Notes: generated by a model from the sequence alone, not told the origin. A stretch of 58,397 bases of DNA from Alphaproteobacteria bacterium UBA6149 (GCA_002423155.1 DIUV01000044.1:1-58397); one strand, 5' to 3'; numbered from the stretch's first letter, positions 32,032-41,638 are shown. Translations and numbers: made by a program.

Positions 32032-32807
32032 TTGGCGTTATCTTCATCATTCTCTGGGCGCTGTTTCCACAAAGTGCTATGCGGATCCAACTGCTCGTCA
32101 CGACCATCGCGAGTATAATAATAAAGCGCTATAGATTTACGCGTCATATCTTCGGGACAATTAAGTGGATCTGGATGTCCATGATATGAATATGAATCCG
32201 TATTGAAAATTACGCAGCGATTGAAAATGGGGGCAATTTTCTGCACCGCATATTCCATGTTTTTATCCCAAAGCTCAACATGCCCACCATAAGCATCTTG
32301 CCAATCTTTGTTAAGATATAACAATAGGTTGATTTTTCGATAAAGCTTTAATTCGGGTAAATAATTAAAGTCTGAGTGAATCTTTAACTTTCCCCCAGGA
32401 AGAATCTGGTGCACCCCTCCGCCATGGCAATGTGGATCGGGTATCAAGCCTTTTATACCCGTAAGCGTCTCTAAAAAATGAATTACTGGCCAAGAATTCA
32501 AAGCATGTATAACATTAAACAAAAAAGCATCCGCTCCTTCTAAGCGCGAAATATGCCCCAAACCTTGCTTACGCGGCTGGTTATCCATGTCGCCATTTTT
32601 CCAATCGAACCAAAAAGGGGCATCAGGCTTAGGAAATACTTTTAATAGACGCTCCGCAACATCATTGGGCAAAAAATTATCAATTGCAGTATGGGGAAAA
32701 GGATTTGCATTTATATATTGGTCTTTATGTTGCAGAGCAATATTTTGCAAATAATCATCTTTAAAAACAAAATATTCAGGGGCAGGAACTTTCCGAAAAG
32801 AAAACAT
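32028..32807 (-). CDS. 2-oxoglutarate/Fe(II) dioxygenase-like protein
   Basis: A 259-residue protein of the prolyl-4-hydroxylase-like 2OG-Fe(II) superfamily. The iron ligands are in KIHSDFNYLP (HxD) and YHGHPDPL (distal His), and the 2-oxoglutarate-binding Arg is in TRKSIALYYYT. FPHTAIDNFLPNDVAERLL at the N-terminus is typical of the group often found with glycan biosynthesis genes. It should hydroxylate an unknown substrate, perhaps a sugar or lipid side chain. It is coupled to the acyltransferase downstream and follows hemA after a 33-base gap. Confidence 0.85.
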   Translation of the reverse strand: MFSFRKVPAPEYFVFKDDYLQNIALQHKDQYINANPFPHTAIDNFLPNDVAERLLKVFPKPDAPFWFDWKNGDMDNQPRKQGLGHISRLEGADAFLFNVIHALNSWPVIHFLETLTGIKGLIPDPHCHGGGVHQILPGGKLKIHSDFNYLPELKLYRKINLLLYLNKDWQDAYGGHVELWDKNMEYAVQKIAPIFNRCVIFNTDSYSYHGHPDPLNCPEDMTRKSIALYYYTRDGRDEQLDPHSTLWKQRPENDEDNAK

Positions 32808-32840
32808 AACATCCGACTTCTAAAATTTAATTTGCCACTA

Positions 32841-34091
32841 CTATTTACTATAATTATTAGCAATAGCCAACTTAGTAAAAACTATTTCTAACGATTTCAC
32901 CAAATAATCCAACATCTCTTCCGTATGCAAAGGGGTTGGCGTTATCCGCAAACGTTCAGTTCCGCGAGGCACTGTGGGAAAATTTATCGGTTGCACATAA
33001 ATCCCAAACTCATCCATCAGCATATCTGATGCGGCTTTGCAGCGCACTGGGTCACCCACCATGATGGGTACAATATGCGTAGCAGTTTTGATAAAATCTA
33101 TATTTGCGGCGGCTAATTTTTTTTTCAAACACGCCGCCACAAATTGTTGTTGGTTACGCTCGACTTGGCTGTGCATCAGATGCGCAATACTGGCATTAGC
33201 TCCTGCTGCCAAAGCTGGCGGCAATGAGGTGGTAAAAATAAATCCCGGAGCATAGCCGCGCACCGCATCGACCAAGGCAGCAGATGCGGCGATATATCCA
33301 CCCATCACACCAAAGGCTTTGCCCAATGTGCCTTGGATAATATCCACGCGGCTCATTACGCCATCACGCTCGGCTACTCCTGCACCGTGTTCGCCGTACA
33401 TTCCCACTGCGTGTACTTCGTCTAAATAGGTCAGTGCGCCAAATTCTTCGGCTAAATCACAAATTTCCGCTATTGGGCTAATATCGCCGTCCATGGAATA
33501 AACAGATTCAAAAGCGATGATTTTTGGACGAGTCGGATCAGTTTGCTCTAACAACTCGCGTAGATGTGCTACATCATTATGCCGAAAAATTTTGCGTTCG
33601 GCTTTGCTGTGGCGAATGCCGTGAATCATCGAGGCATGATTATCCGCATCAGAAAATACTACGCAATCGCCTAATAAAGAAGGTAACACGCTTAGGCTGG
33701 CTTCGTTAGCGACATAACCAGAGGTGAACACCAAAGCGGCTTGTTTGCCGTGCAACTGCGCGAGCGTAGTTTCTAAATTACTTATCGCCGAATGATTGCC
33801 CGATATATTGCGCGTGCCGCCTGCACCAGCGCCCATATTTTCCACCGCATCGCGCATGGCACTTAACACCTTTGGATGCTGCCCCATACCTAAATAATCA
33901 TTGCTGCACCAGATGACAATCTCACGCTTGGCACTATGGCTCCACGCCACAGGGAAGCCGCCGCAATGCCGCTCTATCTCATTAAAAACCCGGTAGCGTC
34001 CTTCTGATTTTAGTTGTTTAACTGCTTGGTCAAAGCAAGATTCATAATCAGTATAAACACTTAAAAATTCTGGTTTACGTAAGGCGTGCAT
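32841..34091 (-). CDS. hemA: 5-aminolevulinate synthase
   Basis: A 416-residue ALAS, the PLP enzyme that condenses glycine with succinyl-CoA, first step of haem synthesis in alphaproteobacteria. Visible: WCSNDYLGMGQHPKVL, GAGAGGTRNISGNH, YLDEVHAVGMYGEHGAGVAERDG, and the PLP-lysine loop GTLGKAFGVMGGY. Length is typical (about 400-410). The ATG is directly after the stop of ctaA, so both haem genes share a transcript: ALAS feeds haem synthesis and CtaA converts haem O to haem A. Confidence 0.95.
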   Translation of the reverse strand: MHALRKPEFLSVYTDYESCFDQAVKQLKSEGRYRVFNEIERHCGGFPVAWSHSAKREIVIWCSNDYLGMGQHPKVLSAMRDAVENMGAGAGGTRNISGNHSAISNLETTLAQLHGKQAALVFTSGYVANEASLSVLPSLLGDCVVFSDADNHASMIHGIRHSKAERKIFRHNDVAHLRELLEQTDPTRPKIIAFESVYSMDGDISPIAEICDLAEEFGALTYLDEVHAVGMYGEHGAGVAERDGVMSRVDIIQGTLGKAFGVMGGYIAASAALVDAVRGYAPGFIFTTSLPPALAAGANASIAHLMHSQVERNQQQFVAACLKKKLAAANIDFIKTATHIVPIMVGDPVRCKAASDMLMDEFGIYVQPINFPTVPRGTERLRITPTPLHTEEMLDYLVKSLEIVFTKLAIANNYSK

Positions 34092-35090
34092 CTACTTGCC
34101 CTCTAACTTTGGTTGTACGGCGATAATATAGTTCACTCGCAAACAAAAACCAAGCAAAATGAACGCCATCACCTGATGAATACTCGCCAACGCTACAGGA
34201 ACCGCTAATAACAAAGTGGCAATGCCTAAACTAATTTGGGTGGTGACTATTAAAATTAACGCTAGTGCAAGTTTTTCGGCATTTATTCGCCATAAATAAG
34301 CCGCTTGTGAAAGCACCAAAGCCGCCGCCAAAAAGGCAAACCAACGATGAAAAAATTGTGCCGTGGCGATATGGTCGATAAATATCCCATGGGGGATAAA
34401 ATCACCGTCCATCAGCGGAAAACTATTATAGGTTAACCCGGCGCGCAAGCCGGCAACTAAAGCACCGAGAAACATTTGTATAACAACGCTAAAAGTAGTT
34501 ATCTGGGCGAGCAATTTTATTTTATCTCCCCCATTAAAAACCAGCTGCGTGCACTTGGTTAAGCGGAAAATCTCCCACAAAACTAGCGCAAAAATTAATT
34601 CCGCCAGCCCGAGATGCAACCCCAGACGATAGGGACTAACCGCGGGAATGTCCACTAAGCCACTTTTTACCATATACCAGCCGACTAAGCCTTGCAGCCC
34701 CACCAATGTAGCAATCAACCACATACGCGGCAGGTTCACCAAGGAATTTTTGCGTACCGAAAAAAACAACAGCGGCACTAAAAACACCATTCCCACCAAA
34801 CGCCCAAGCAGACGATGCAGATATTCTAACCAGAAAATCCCCTGAAAATCCGCCAGACTCATGCCCTGATTTACTTTTTGATATTGCGGCGAGGTTTTAT
34901 AAGCAGCAAATTCCGCCTCCCAACTAGTTTGCCCAATGGGGGGGAGGATGCCCGTAAAAGGTTTCCATTCAACAATAGAAAGACCAGATTCGGTAAGCCT
35001 AGTCACACCGCCCACCAGCACCATAGCAAAAACCAGACCTGCACAAAGATACAGCCAAGTTAGAACTATTTTGCGGGTGAGTAAATTCAT
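34092..35090 (-). CDS. ctaA: Haem A synthase (COX15/CtaA)
   Basis: A 332-residue eight-helix membrane protein of the COX15/CtaA family, which oxidises haem O to haem A for aa3-type cytochrome oxidase. The N-terminal VLVGGVTRLTESGLSIVEWKP, WLEYLHRLLGR (haem-ligand His), FFHRWFA and IHQVMA with the last His are all seen. No ctaB or oxidase subunits are in the window. It is transcribed ahead of hemA without a gap. Upstream region contains the palindromic element at 35143-35381. Confidence 0.94.
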   Translation of the reverse strand: MNLLTRKIVLTWLYLCAGLVFAMVLVGGVTRLTESGLSIVEWKPFTGILPPIGQTSWEAEFAAYKTSPQYQKVNQGMSLADFQGIFWLEYLHRLLGRLVGMVFLVPLLFFSVRKNSLVNLPRMWLIATLVGLQGLVGWYMVKSGLVDIPAVSPYRLGLHLGLAELIFALVLWEIFRLTKCTQLVFNGGDKIKLLAQITTFSVVIQMFLGALVAGLRAGLTYNSFPLMDGDFIPHGIFIDHIATAQFFHRWFAFLAAALVLSQAAYLWRINAEKLALALILIVTTQISLGIATLLLAVPVALASIHQVMAFILLGFCLRVNYIIAVQPKLEGK

Positions 35091-35142
35091 GATTGGTTAC
35101 AATTTCGTCCAATTAAAATTATTAATATATCATCACTCTCCA

Positions 35143-35381
35143 CACCCTACACGACAGTAGTATTAACAAGGCATTTATATATTGAAATACAATAAAAAAG
35201 TTCGCTCTCTCCGTCGTCATTCCTGCGCAGGCAGGAATCTCTTTTTCCGCTTGTGAGTGCCTCGTTTAGGGCGAAAGAGATTCCTGCCTGCGCAGGAATG
35301 ACGACGGAGAGAGCGATTTTAAGAAATAAATACTTACCATTCAATAGCTTCGTAATATTAACGGTACTGTCGTATAGGGTG
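35143..35381. repeat. Palindromic element, copy 1
   Basis: Termini CACCCTACACGACAGTA and its inverted form (one mismatch) delimit 239 bases. The core 35203-35315 is a perfect hairpin: 39-base arms beginning CGCTCTCTCCGTCGTCATTC around a 35-base loop (TTTTTCCGCTTGTGAGTGCC, continuing CTCGTTTAGGGCGAAA with one base shared). The flanks between hairpin and ends are AT-rich and not palindromic. No ORF. The same element in inverted flank orientation is at 52222-52462. Confidence 0.9.
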
Positions 35382-35382
35382 C

Positions 35383-35486
35383 ACTCTCCATCGTCATCCC
35401 CGCCTCGTGCGGGGATCTCGGGACACAAAAAAGAACAGATTTGTAGCCTAAGATCCCCGCACAAGGCGGGGATGACGGTGGAGAGT
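35383..35486. repeat. GTCATCCCCGC-type palindromic repeat
   Basis: Arms ACTCTCC-CGTCATCCCCGCC and their complement with a few mismatches, each arm itself being a small hairpin (CCCCGC..GCGGGG), around a 34-base AT-rich loop. It sits right beside the previous element and shares the CTCTCC-CGTCAT phrase, so it may be a derived or related copy. The rest of 35487-35551 is AT-rich and empty. Confidence 0.75.
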
Positions 35487-35551
35487 TATTTTAATTTAAA
35501 AAATATAATAATATAAATAAACCTTTTTCTGCCTTGTGCGAACATAATGTT

Positions 35552-36682
35552 TTATGCAGCTAAACCATATTGCGCTGCCATGCCATCTAAAGCGGCAATA
35601 ATTGCTTTGCCCATTTCCTGCGTGGAAATAGTCGGATTACCCTTAGAAGCAATATCCGCAGTACGCACACCATCTGCCAATACTTTTGCCACGGCTGCAT
35701 CCAACAAATCCGCCTCTTTTGACAAATCAAAAGAATAACGTAGCATCATGCCTACGCTTAAAATAGTCGCCAAAGGATTAGCTTTATTTTGTCCAGCAAT
35801 ATCAGGGGCGGAGCCATGTACGGGCTCGTAAAGTGCGGCGATTTTGCCGTTTGCATCCGGCGCACCCAAAGAGGCAGAGGGTAACATCCCCAAAGAACCG
35901 GTGAGCATAGAGGCGCAGTCAGAAAGAATATCGCCAAACATATTGCCGGTCACCATCACATCAAACTGCTTAGGATTGCGCACTAATTGCATGGCGGCGT
36001 TATCCACATACATGTGCGAGAGTGATACGTCTTTATATTCGGCATCACCAATTTTTTGCACTTCTTCGCGCCACATTTCGGTGCATTCTAACACATTCGC
36101 TTTATCGACCGAGCATAATTTAGAACCCCGTTTACGCGCCAATTCAAACGCCACCCGAGCAATGCGCTGCACTTCCCAATCATGATAAAGCATGGTGTTG
36201 CGCCCTACGCGTGAACCATCCGCCAAAGTTTCCACCCCACGCGGTTCGCCGAAATATAAATCCCCGGTTAGTTCGCGCACAATCATAATATCCAAGCCAC
36301 TAATTACTTCCTGCTTCAAGGTAGAAGCTTCCGCCAAGGCTTCAAAGCATAAAGCGGGGCGTAAATTAGCGAATAAACCTAATTCTTTGCGAATACCGAG
36401 CAACCCACGTTCAGGGCGCACCGCATAATCTAGCGCTTCCCACTTTGGCCCACCCACCGCGCCGAGCAAAATAGCATCCGCTTTTTTGGCTTTTTCAATC
36501 GTTTCCGCAGGTAAAGGCGTGCCGGTTTGGTCATAAGCAATCCCACCAATCAGGGCAGAATCTAAAGCAAATTTTACATTGCCACGTGCGCCTAACCATT
36601 CAAGAATTTTTACTGCCTCGGCAACTACTTCGGGACCAATTCCATCTCCTGCAAGTAGGAGGATATTTTTTGTAACGCTCAT
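35552..36682 (-). CDS. leuB: 3-isopropylmalate dehydrogenase
   Basis: A 376-residue LeuB from the start MSVTKNILLLAGDGIGPEVV; an upstream in-frame ATG at 36742 would add 20 residues but lies inside leuD. Motifs: ELTGDLYFGEPRG, NVLECTEMWREEV, MFGDILSD and the NAD-binding PVHGSAPDIAGQNKANPLA. It oxidatively decarboxylates 3-isopropylmalate in leucine synthesis. It follows leuD by 16 bases, in one operon; leuA and leuC are not in the window. The ribosome site on the coding strand is a weak AAGGAAT. Confidence 0.95.
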   Translation of the reverse strand: MSVTKNILLLAGDGIGPEVVAEAVKILEWLGARGNVKFALDSALIGGIAYDQTGTPLPAETIEKAKKADAILLGAVGGPKWEALDYAVRPERGLLGIRKELGLFANLRPALCFEALAEASTLKQEVISGLDIMIVRELTGDLYFGEPRGVETLADGSRVGRNTMLYHDWEVQRIARVAFELARKRGSKLCSVDKANVLECTEMWREEVQKIGDAEYKDVSLSHMYVDNAAMQLVRNPKQFDVMVTGNMFGDILSDCASMLTGSLGMLPSASLGAPDANGKIAALYEPVHGSAPDIAGQNKANPLATILSVGMMLRYSFDLSKEADLLDAAVAKVLADGVRTADIASKGNPTISTQEMGKAIIAALDGMAAQYGLAA

Positions 36683-36698
36683 TTTAATTCCTTGAATT

Positions 36699-37304
36699 TT
36701 AGTTATAAAGCCAAGCAGCAGTTGGTTTTTGCGCTGCTTCAAACGCGCTTATTTTATCCGCTTTTTCTAAAGTCAGACCAATATCGTCCAGACCATTCAA
36801 CAAACAATGTTTGCGGAAACCATCCACCTCAAAAGCCACTTCCGCCACCCCTTCAGCAGAAATTTTTTGCGTGGGTAAATCTACAGAAATTTCTTTGCCT
36901 GCAAGTGCCGCTTGCATAAATAATTCTACTGTTTCTGCTGGCAATTGAATGGGCAAAATACCGTTTTTAAAGCAATTATTATAAAAAATATCCGCAAAAC
37001 TCGGGGCAATCACACAAACAATACCAAAATCCAACAACGCCCAAGGCGCATGCTCACGGCTGGAACCACAGCCAAAATTATCCCCGGCGACTAAAATCTT
37101 TGCTTTGGTATAAGGCGCATTATGCAGCACAAAAGCTTCATCCTTTTTGCCCTTAGCATCGTAGCGCATTTCATAAAACAAGCCTTCACTTAAACCAGTG
37201 CGTTTAATAGTTTTCAAAAATTGTTTCGGGATAATCATATCCGTATCAATATTTTGCAAAGACAAAGGCGCGGCAATAGCCCGAAGAGTAGTAAATTTTT
37301 GCAC
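36699..37304 (-). CDS. leuD: 3-isopropylmalate dehydratase small subunit
   Basis: A 201-residue LeuD, the swivel-domain subunit that joins LeuC to isomerise isopropylmalate. Typical parts are NIDTDMIIPKQFLKTI, LVAGDNFGCGSSREHAPWAL and NNCFKNGILPI. Length is normal. It is the first gene of the leuDB transcript; the region 37305-37496 upstream contains AT-rich sequence and the inverted repeat at 37459-37488 and no gene. Confidence 0.95.
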   Translation of the reverse strand: MQKFTTLRAIAAPLSLQNIDTDMIIPKQFLKTIKRTGLSEGLFYEMRYDAKGKKDEAFVLHNAPYTKAKILVAGDNFGCGSSREHAPWALLDFGIVCVIAPSFADIFYNNCFKNGILPIQLPAETVELFMQAALAGKEISVDLPTQKISAEGVAEVAFEVDGFRKHCLLNGLDDIGLTLEKADKISAFEAAQKPTAAWLYN

Positions 37305-37458
37305 GATTTTTTCCTAGATTTTTAATTTCCTCGCACAATATTAGAATAGGCTAATCTACGCAAGCGCTAAGTAAAGCTAGGATTAACAAAAAGATGAGTG
37401 GCGCTTGCTTTGCTTGCTTTTAAGCCTCCCAGTTATTAGTTTCCTATCATTACAGCTT

Positions 37459-37488
37459 GCTAATCCTATCATTTGTGATAGGATTAGC
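37459..37488. promoter_or_regulatory. Perfect inverted repeat before fic
   Basis: GCTAATCCTATCA-TTTG-TGATAGGATTAGC, 13-base arms, with two more CCTATCATT/ATGATAGGATT half-sites on either side (37443 and 37497). The last half-site includes the first possible ATG of the Fic gene. It is an operator-like array between divergent leuD and fic, probably bound by the winged-helix N-terminus of that Fic protein. Confidence 0.6.
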
Positions 37489-37496
37489 AGCTAATA

Positions 37497-38561
37497 ATGA
37501 TAGGATTGCTGGAGATGACAAAATTAACCAACAGGCAGCAGCAAGTTATTGAAACAATTGATAGAACCGAAAATGCATCTATATCATATATTCAAAGTCA
37601 GCTAAAAGAGTCGGTTAGCACCCCTACCTTAAATCGGGATATTTCGGCTTTGCTTCGTTTGGGTTTTTTGGACAGGACAGGGCAAGGACGGGCAACAACT
37701 TATAAAATATCTTACTTTTACAAACTCTTTGCGCCGATAAATCTTAATAGCTATTTTGATGCCGATCCAGACCAACGAAATTGTTTAGATAAGTTTAATT
37801 ATGATTTGTTTTCCACACTAAAAAACACTCCCATTTTTACCAAGCCAGAAAATGCTTATTTAGAAAAACTAAAGCATGAATATAGAAATAATATCGCCAC
37901 CATCTCTCCCGCTATTTATCAGAAAGAAATAGAGCGCCTAACCATTGAGCTAAGTTGGAAATCATCGCAAATTGAAGGCAATACTTATTCTTTATTAGAA
38001 ACTGAGCGGTTGTTTTTAGAGCAGAAATTCGCACAAGGAAAAACCCAAGCAGAAGCGGCAATGCTGCTTAACCATAAAGATTGTTTGAACTTTATCTTGC
38101 AAAACCAAGCAATTGGCAAAACGCTAACCCTAAGCACGCTGGAAGAAATACATTCTTTGCTAATTAAAGATTTAGGGATTACTCGCAATTTACGCTCGCG
38201 TATGGTGGGAATTACGGGGACTGCCTATAAACCGCTAGATAATGCCCATCAAATTAAAGACGCAGTAGTTGGAATGTGTGATATTATCAACGCCAGACAA
38301 AACGGTTTCGAAAAAGCACTCCTCGCGGTTGCTCTTATTTCCTATATTCAACCCTTTGAAGATGGCAACAAACGAACTGGCAGAATGGTGAGCAATGCCT
38401 TGTTAATTGCCGATGGAGCCTGCCCATTATCATATAGAAGCGTAGATTCGTTGGATTATAAAAAAGCGATGCTGTTGTTTTATGAACAAAACAACCTCTC
38501 GGCTTTTAAAGAATTATTTATGCAGCAGATTGAGTTTGCGGTAAAAAATTATTTTCAGTGA
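37497..38561 (+). CDS. HTH-Fic protein lacking the catalytic histidine
   Basis: A 354-residue protein. Residues 8-75 are a winged helix (TNRQQQVIETIDRTENASIS, TLNRDISALLRLGFLDRTG). The Fic domain has the inhibitory motif SSQIEGN (156-162), but the active-site motif reads QPFEDGNKRTGR (285-296): the catalytic His is Gln. The remaining residues that bind the nucleotide are present. It may bind nucleotide without transferring it, and act as a nucleotide-sensing repressor of its own promoter palindromes. Two starts are possible: 37497, lying inside a half-site, or 37515 (MTKLTN). It sits alone between leuD and a hypothetical gene. Confidence 0.85.
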   Translation: MIGLLEMTKLTNRQQQVIETIDRTENASISYIQSQLKESVSTPTLNRDISALLRLGFLDRTGQGRATTYKISYFYKLFAPINLNSYFDADPDQRNCLDKFNYDLFSTLKNTPIFTKPENAYLEKLKHEYRNNIATISPAIYQKEIERLTIELSWKSSQIEGNTYSLLETERLFLEQKFAQGKTQAEAAMLLNHKDCLNFILQNQAIGKTLTLSTLEEIHSLLIKDLGITRNLRSRMVGITGTAYKPLDNAHQIKDAVVGMCDIINARQNGFEKALLAVALISYIQPFEDGNKRTGRMVSNALLIADGACPLSYRSVDSLDYKKAMLLFYEQNNLSAFKELFMQQIEFAVKNYFQ

Positions 38562-38613
38562 TTAAGAGGGTTTTGTAGGGTGCTTTTTAATATGATGCTG
38601 TGAAGGATATAAT

Positions 38614-39516
38614 ATGGAAAAATGGGCAAATGTTCAATCAGAACTAAATAAAACAGTGTGGAACAAATCATTCTTGGACATTTTAATTAATGCAGAAGAA
38701 GATTACGGCACTACTTTACAAATTAAATATAGTGGTTTCAGAAAAACATTAGAGAGTATTTTTTCTTTATTTGATGATATTCTTCAGCATATTAGTAATT
38801 GCCCAGATGAAATTTTAAATAGCTATATTGGATTTCAAACTTGGTTAGGCTCATTTATTGCAACTATTAAAGACTTTAGGGCAACCTATGTTCTTTTCTC
38901 ATCTGGGTACACAGTACAATCAATCCCAATATTACGCGGAATAACTGAACGGCTTACCTTAATGAGCTGTGCGATACATAAAATTGAACCATATAATGAG
39001 CTGATAAATATCCGCACAAAGTCAGAATCCACAGATTACAAACAATTTCTTAAAGATGGTGAAAACAAAAGAAGAACCGCTAGAAAAAAGTTTTTTAGCC
39101 AACTAGTAGACGAAGATAGCAGCAATCACATAAAGGAAATTACTGATTCTAGCAGTGAACAAACTCATTACGGCCTATGGAGCTTGTTCGCTAGTTTTCA
39201 AGATATTATAGCAAACAAATGTACATTATTGCCTATTAAGAATACATCTTCCGAAATGCTTTACCTTAATAGGTCATGCGAATTTTCATTAATGCTTGTA
39301 AGGCTCTCATGTTTTTTACAATTTAAAAATCATCAATTTGATGATAATTTAAAAAACAAATGGAAAATATGTAACGATGCAATATTTATTCTAGTTTCAA
39401 ATATAGCTACAGAACAGAATCCTAACATTGGAAAATATTTTGCAACATATACCAATGATAAATTTAATTTTAATGTAGATAATCATTTTTTTGAAAATTA
39501 TATCTGCCATTGTTAG
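38614..39516 (+). CDS. Hypothetical AT-rich protein
   Basis: A 300-residue, mostly helical protein starting MEKWANVQSELNKTVWNK. No motif or membrane segment can be identified with confidence; RATYVLFSSGYTVQSIPILRG, then ERLTLMSCAIH, resembles the helical core of DUF5677-like proteins but this is uncertain. Strongly AT-rich codon use compared with the carboxylase gene next to it suggests foreign origin. AAGGATATAAT before the ATG can serve as ribosome site. It follows the Fic gene on the same strand with a 52-base gap; the two may be one acquired cargo unit between core genes. Confidence 0.6.
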   Translation: MEKWANVQSELNKTVWNKSFLDILINAEEDYGTTLQIKYSGFRKTLESIFSLFDDILQHISNCPDEILNSYIGFQTWLGSFIATIKDFRATYVLFSSGYTVQSIPILRGITERLTLMSCAIHKIEPYNELINIRTKSESTDYKQFLKDGENKRRTARKKFFSQLVDEDSSNHIKEITDSSSEQTHYGLWSLFASFQDIIANKCTLLPIKNTSSEMLYLNRSCEFSLMLVRLSCFLQFKNHQFDDNLKNKWKICNDAIFILVSNIATEQNPNIGKYFATYTNDKFNFNVDNHFFENYICHC

Positions 39517-39534
39517 GGGCTATTACAAAACAAA

Positions 39535-41547
39535 CTAAGCCACCTCTTCCACCGCCGCAAACTCAATCAACACCTGATTCGCCTGCACACTACTCGGCGC
39601 AGTGACATTAATCTTTTTCACCACTGCTTCGGTTTCCGCGCGTAAAATATTTTCCATTTTCATCGCTTCAATGGTCATCAAACCTTGCCCTGCGGTAACT
39701 TTGTCCCCTTCTTTTACGGTAATGTTAGAAACCAGCCCACCAATTGGCGCGAGCAACACGTTGCGGCGCGCCGCAGAAGCAGATTTTTCGGGCATGTATT
39801 TGGTGAGTTCTGCCACGCGAGGGGAGCGTAGGCGGACGATTTCTTCGAAGCCGCTATATTTGAGCAATACGCCGTCCATAGTTGGCTTGATTTGTACGGA
39901 AATTGCTTTGCCATTTACCGTGCCTTGGAACAAATCCTGCCCCAATTTCCAGTTGCTGCGCATTACTATCAAGCCATCTTGATAGCCAATATCATAGCCA
40001 TATTCTTTGCGTTTGGCTTCTACCGCATATTGCCAGCCGCGTAATTCCGCCACCCAGCGCGCCGGGATGTTGCGATGGCGATTGGGTAATTGTTGGGTAG
40101 TTAGCGAGGCGCGTTCAAAATCCATCAGCGATATTTGTACGCCCACGCCCAAGAATACGCGCAACATTTCTTCGTTCAACGCACTATTGGTAAAGCCTTC
40201 GGGATATTCCTGCGCGATGAAATTGGTGGATAAATCGCCCGAAACAAAGCGCGGATGCGATAATACGGAGGAAAGAAAGCTCATATTATGGGCAATCCCC
40301 TCCACCACATAGGCAGAAAGGGCGGATTTCATGGATTCTATCGCCTGATTTCTGGTGGGCGCATGGGTGCAGACTTTGGCAATCATCGGGTCGTAGAACA
40401 TGCTCACTTCGCCGCCTTCATACACGCCACTATCCACCAAGATAGTTTCCGCAGTTACCGGCTCTTGATAGCGCGTGATGCGCCCAATGGAGGGCAAAAA
40501 GCCGCGTTTAGGGTCTTCCGCATAGACGCGAGATTCTAGCGCCCAGCCGCTAAAAGTCACATCTTTTTGCTGCATGGGCAGTTTTTCCCCTGCGGCAATG
40601 CGAATCATTTGTTCAACCAAGTCAATCCCCGTGATTAACTCAGTCACGCGATGTTCCACTTGCAGGCGGGTATTCATCTCCAGAAAATAAAAATTACCTT
40701 TATCATCCACGATAAATTCCACCGTGCCTGCGGAAAAATAGCCCACGCGTTTAGCCAGCGCCACCGACTGCTTGCCCATTTTATTGCGCAAAGTTTCGTC
40801 AATAAACACGCTTGGTGCTTCTTCAATCACCTTTTGATGGCGGCGCTGAATGGAACATTCGCGCTCCCCCAGATGAATCACATTGCCGTATTTATCCGCC
40901 AATACTTGAATTTCAATATGCCGCGGATTATCAAAAAATTTCTCAATAAATACCCGCGAATCACCAAAGCTAGAAGCCGCTTCCGAAGCCGCCAGCTGCA
41001 TACCTTGCAATAATTCTTTCTTATCCCACGCAACGCGCATCCCCTTACCGCCGCCCCCTGCGGCAGCTTTTACCATCACGGGAAAGCCAATTTTCGCCGC
41101 CGCACGCAGGGCCTCACGCGCGCCTTCAATCACATCCAACCCACCGGGAACTACATTCACCCCGGCGCGTTTGGCCATTTTTTTCGATTCAATCTTATCA
41201 CCCATCAAGCGGATTGCCTGCACTGGCGGGCCAATCAACGCCACGCCACGTTTTTCCAACATTTCGGCAAAATCGGCATTTTCCGACAAAAACCCATATC
41301 CCGGATGCACCGCCTGCGCGCCCGACTGGTCAATCGCACTTAAAATCGCCTCGACATTCAAATAACTCTTCGCCGAAGGAGAAGGCCCAATATAAATCGC
41401 CTCATCCGCCTCACGCACATGCAGCGCATTAGTATCCGCCTCCGAATACACCGCCACCGCCTTGATACCCAATTTACGGCAAGATTTTATAATCCGCAGC
41501 GCAATTTCACCACGATTCGCAATCAATATTTTCTTAAATGGGGGCAT
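39535..41547 (-). CDS. pccA: Propionyl-CoA carboxylase alpha chain
   Basis: A 670-residue biotin-dependent acyl-CoA carboxylase alpha subunit. Order: biotin carboxylase (KKILIANRGEIALRIIKSCR; ATP-binding MVKAAAGGGGKGMRVAW; FLEMNTRLQVEHRVTELITG), a BT linker domain (about 470-590), and the biotinyl carrier domain with AMKMENIL, where the Lys is biotinylated. The length and BT domain fit PccA more than MccA. It carboxylates propionyl-CoA with a beta subunit that is not in the window. It is a single gene here; the preceding region has the inverted repeat at 41593-41638. Confidence 0.92.
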   Translation of the reverse strand: MPPFKKILIANRGEIALRIIKSCRKLGIKAVAVYSEADTNALHVREADEAIYIGPSPSAKSYLNVEAILSAIDQSGAQAVHPGYGFLSENADFAEMLEKRGVALIGPPVQAIRLMGDKIESKKMAKRAGVNVVPGGLDVIEGAREALRAAAKIGFPVMVKAAAGGGGKGMRVAWDKKELLQGMQLAASEAASSFGDSRVFIEKFFDNPRHIEIQVLADKYGNVIHLGERECSIQRRHQKVIEEAPSVFIDETLRNKMGKQSVALAKRVGYFSAGTVEFIVDDKGNFYFLEMNTRLQVEHRVTELITGIDLVEQMIRIAAGEKLPMQQKDVTFSGWALESRVYAEDPKRGFLPSIGRITRYQEPVTAETILVDSGVYEGGEVSMFYDPMIAKVCTHAPTRNQAIESMKSALSAYVVEGIAHNMSFLSSVLSHPRFVSGDLSTNFIAQEYPEGFTNSALNEEMLRVFLGVGVQISLMDFERASLTTQQLPNRHRNIPARWVAELRGWQYAVEAKRKEYGYDIGYQDGLIVMRSNWKLGQDLFQGTVNGKAISVQIKPTMDGVLLKYSGFEEIVRLRSPRVAELTKYMPEKSASAARRNVLLAPIGGLVSNITVKEGDKVTAGQGLMTIEAMKMENILRAETEAVVKKINVTAPSSVQANQVLIEFAAVEEVA

Positions 41548-41592
41548 AGTTTCGTTTCTTTCCCAGATTTTTTAGTGCTATTTTAGGCTGAT

Positions 41593-41638
41593 ATACTCAC
41601 AACAAATGAAAATTGGCATCTTCATTTGTTGTGAGTAT
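41593..41638. repeat. 18-base inverted repeat upstream of pccA
   Basis: ATACTCACAACAAATGAA and its exact complement flank a 10-base loop. It lies in the 299-base gap between tamB and pccA and could be a bidirectional hairpin or regulator site. A further REP-like stretch GCCGCTGTAGAGCGGC is at 41766-41781. No gene is seen in 41548-41846. Confidence 0.6.
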
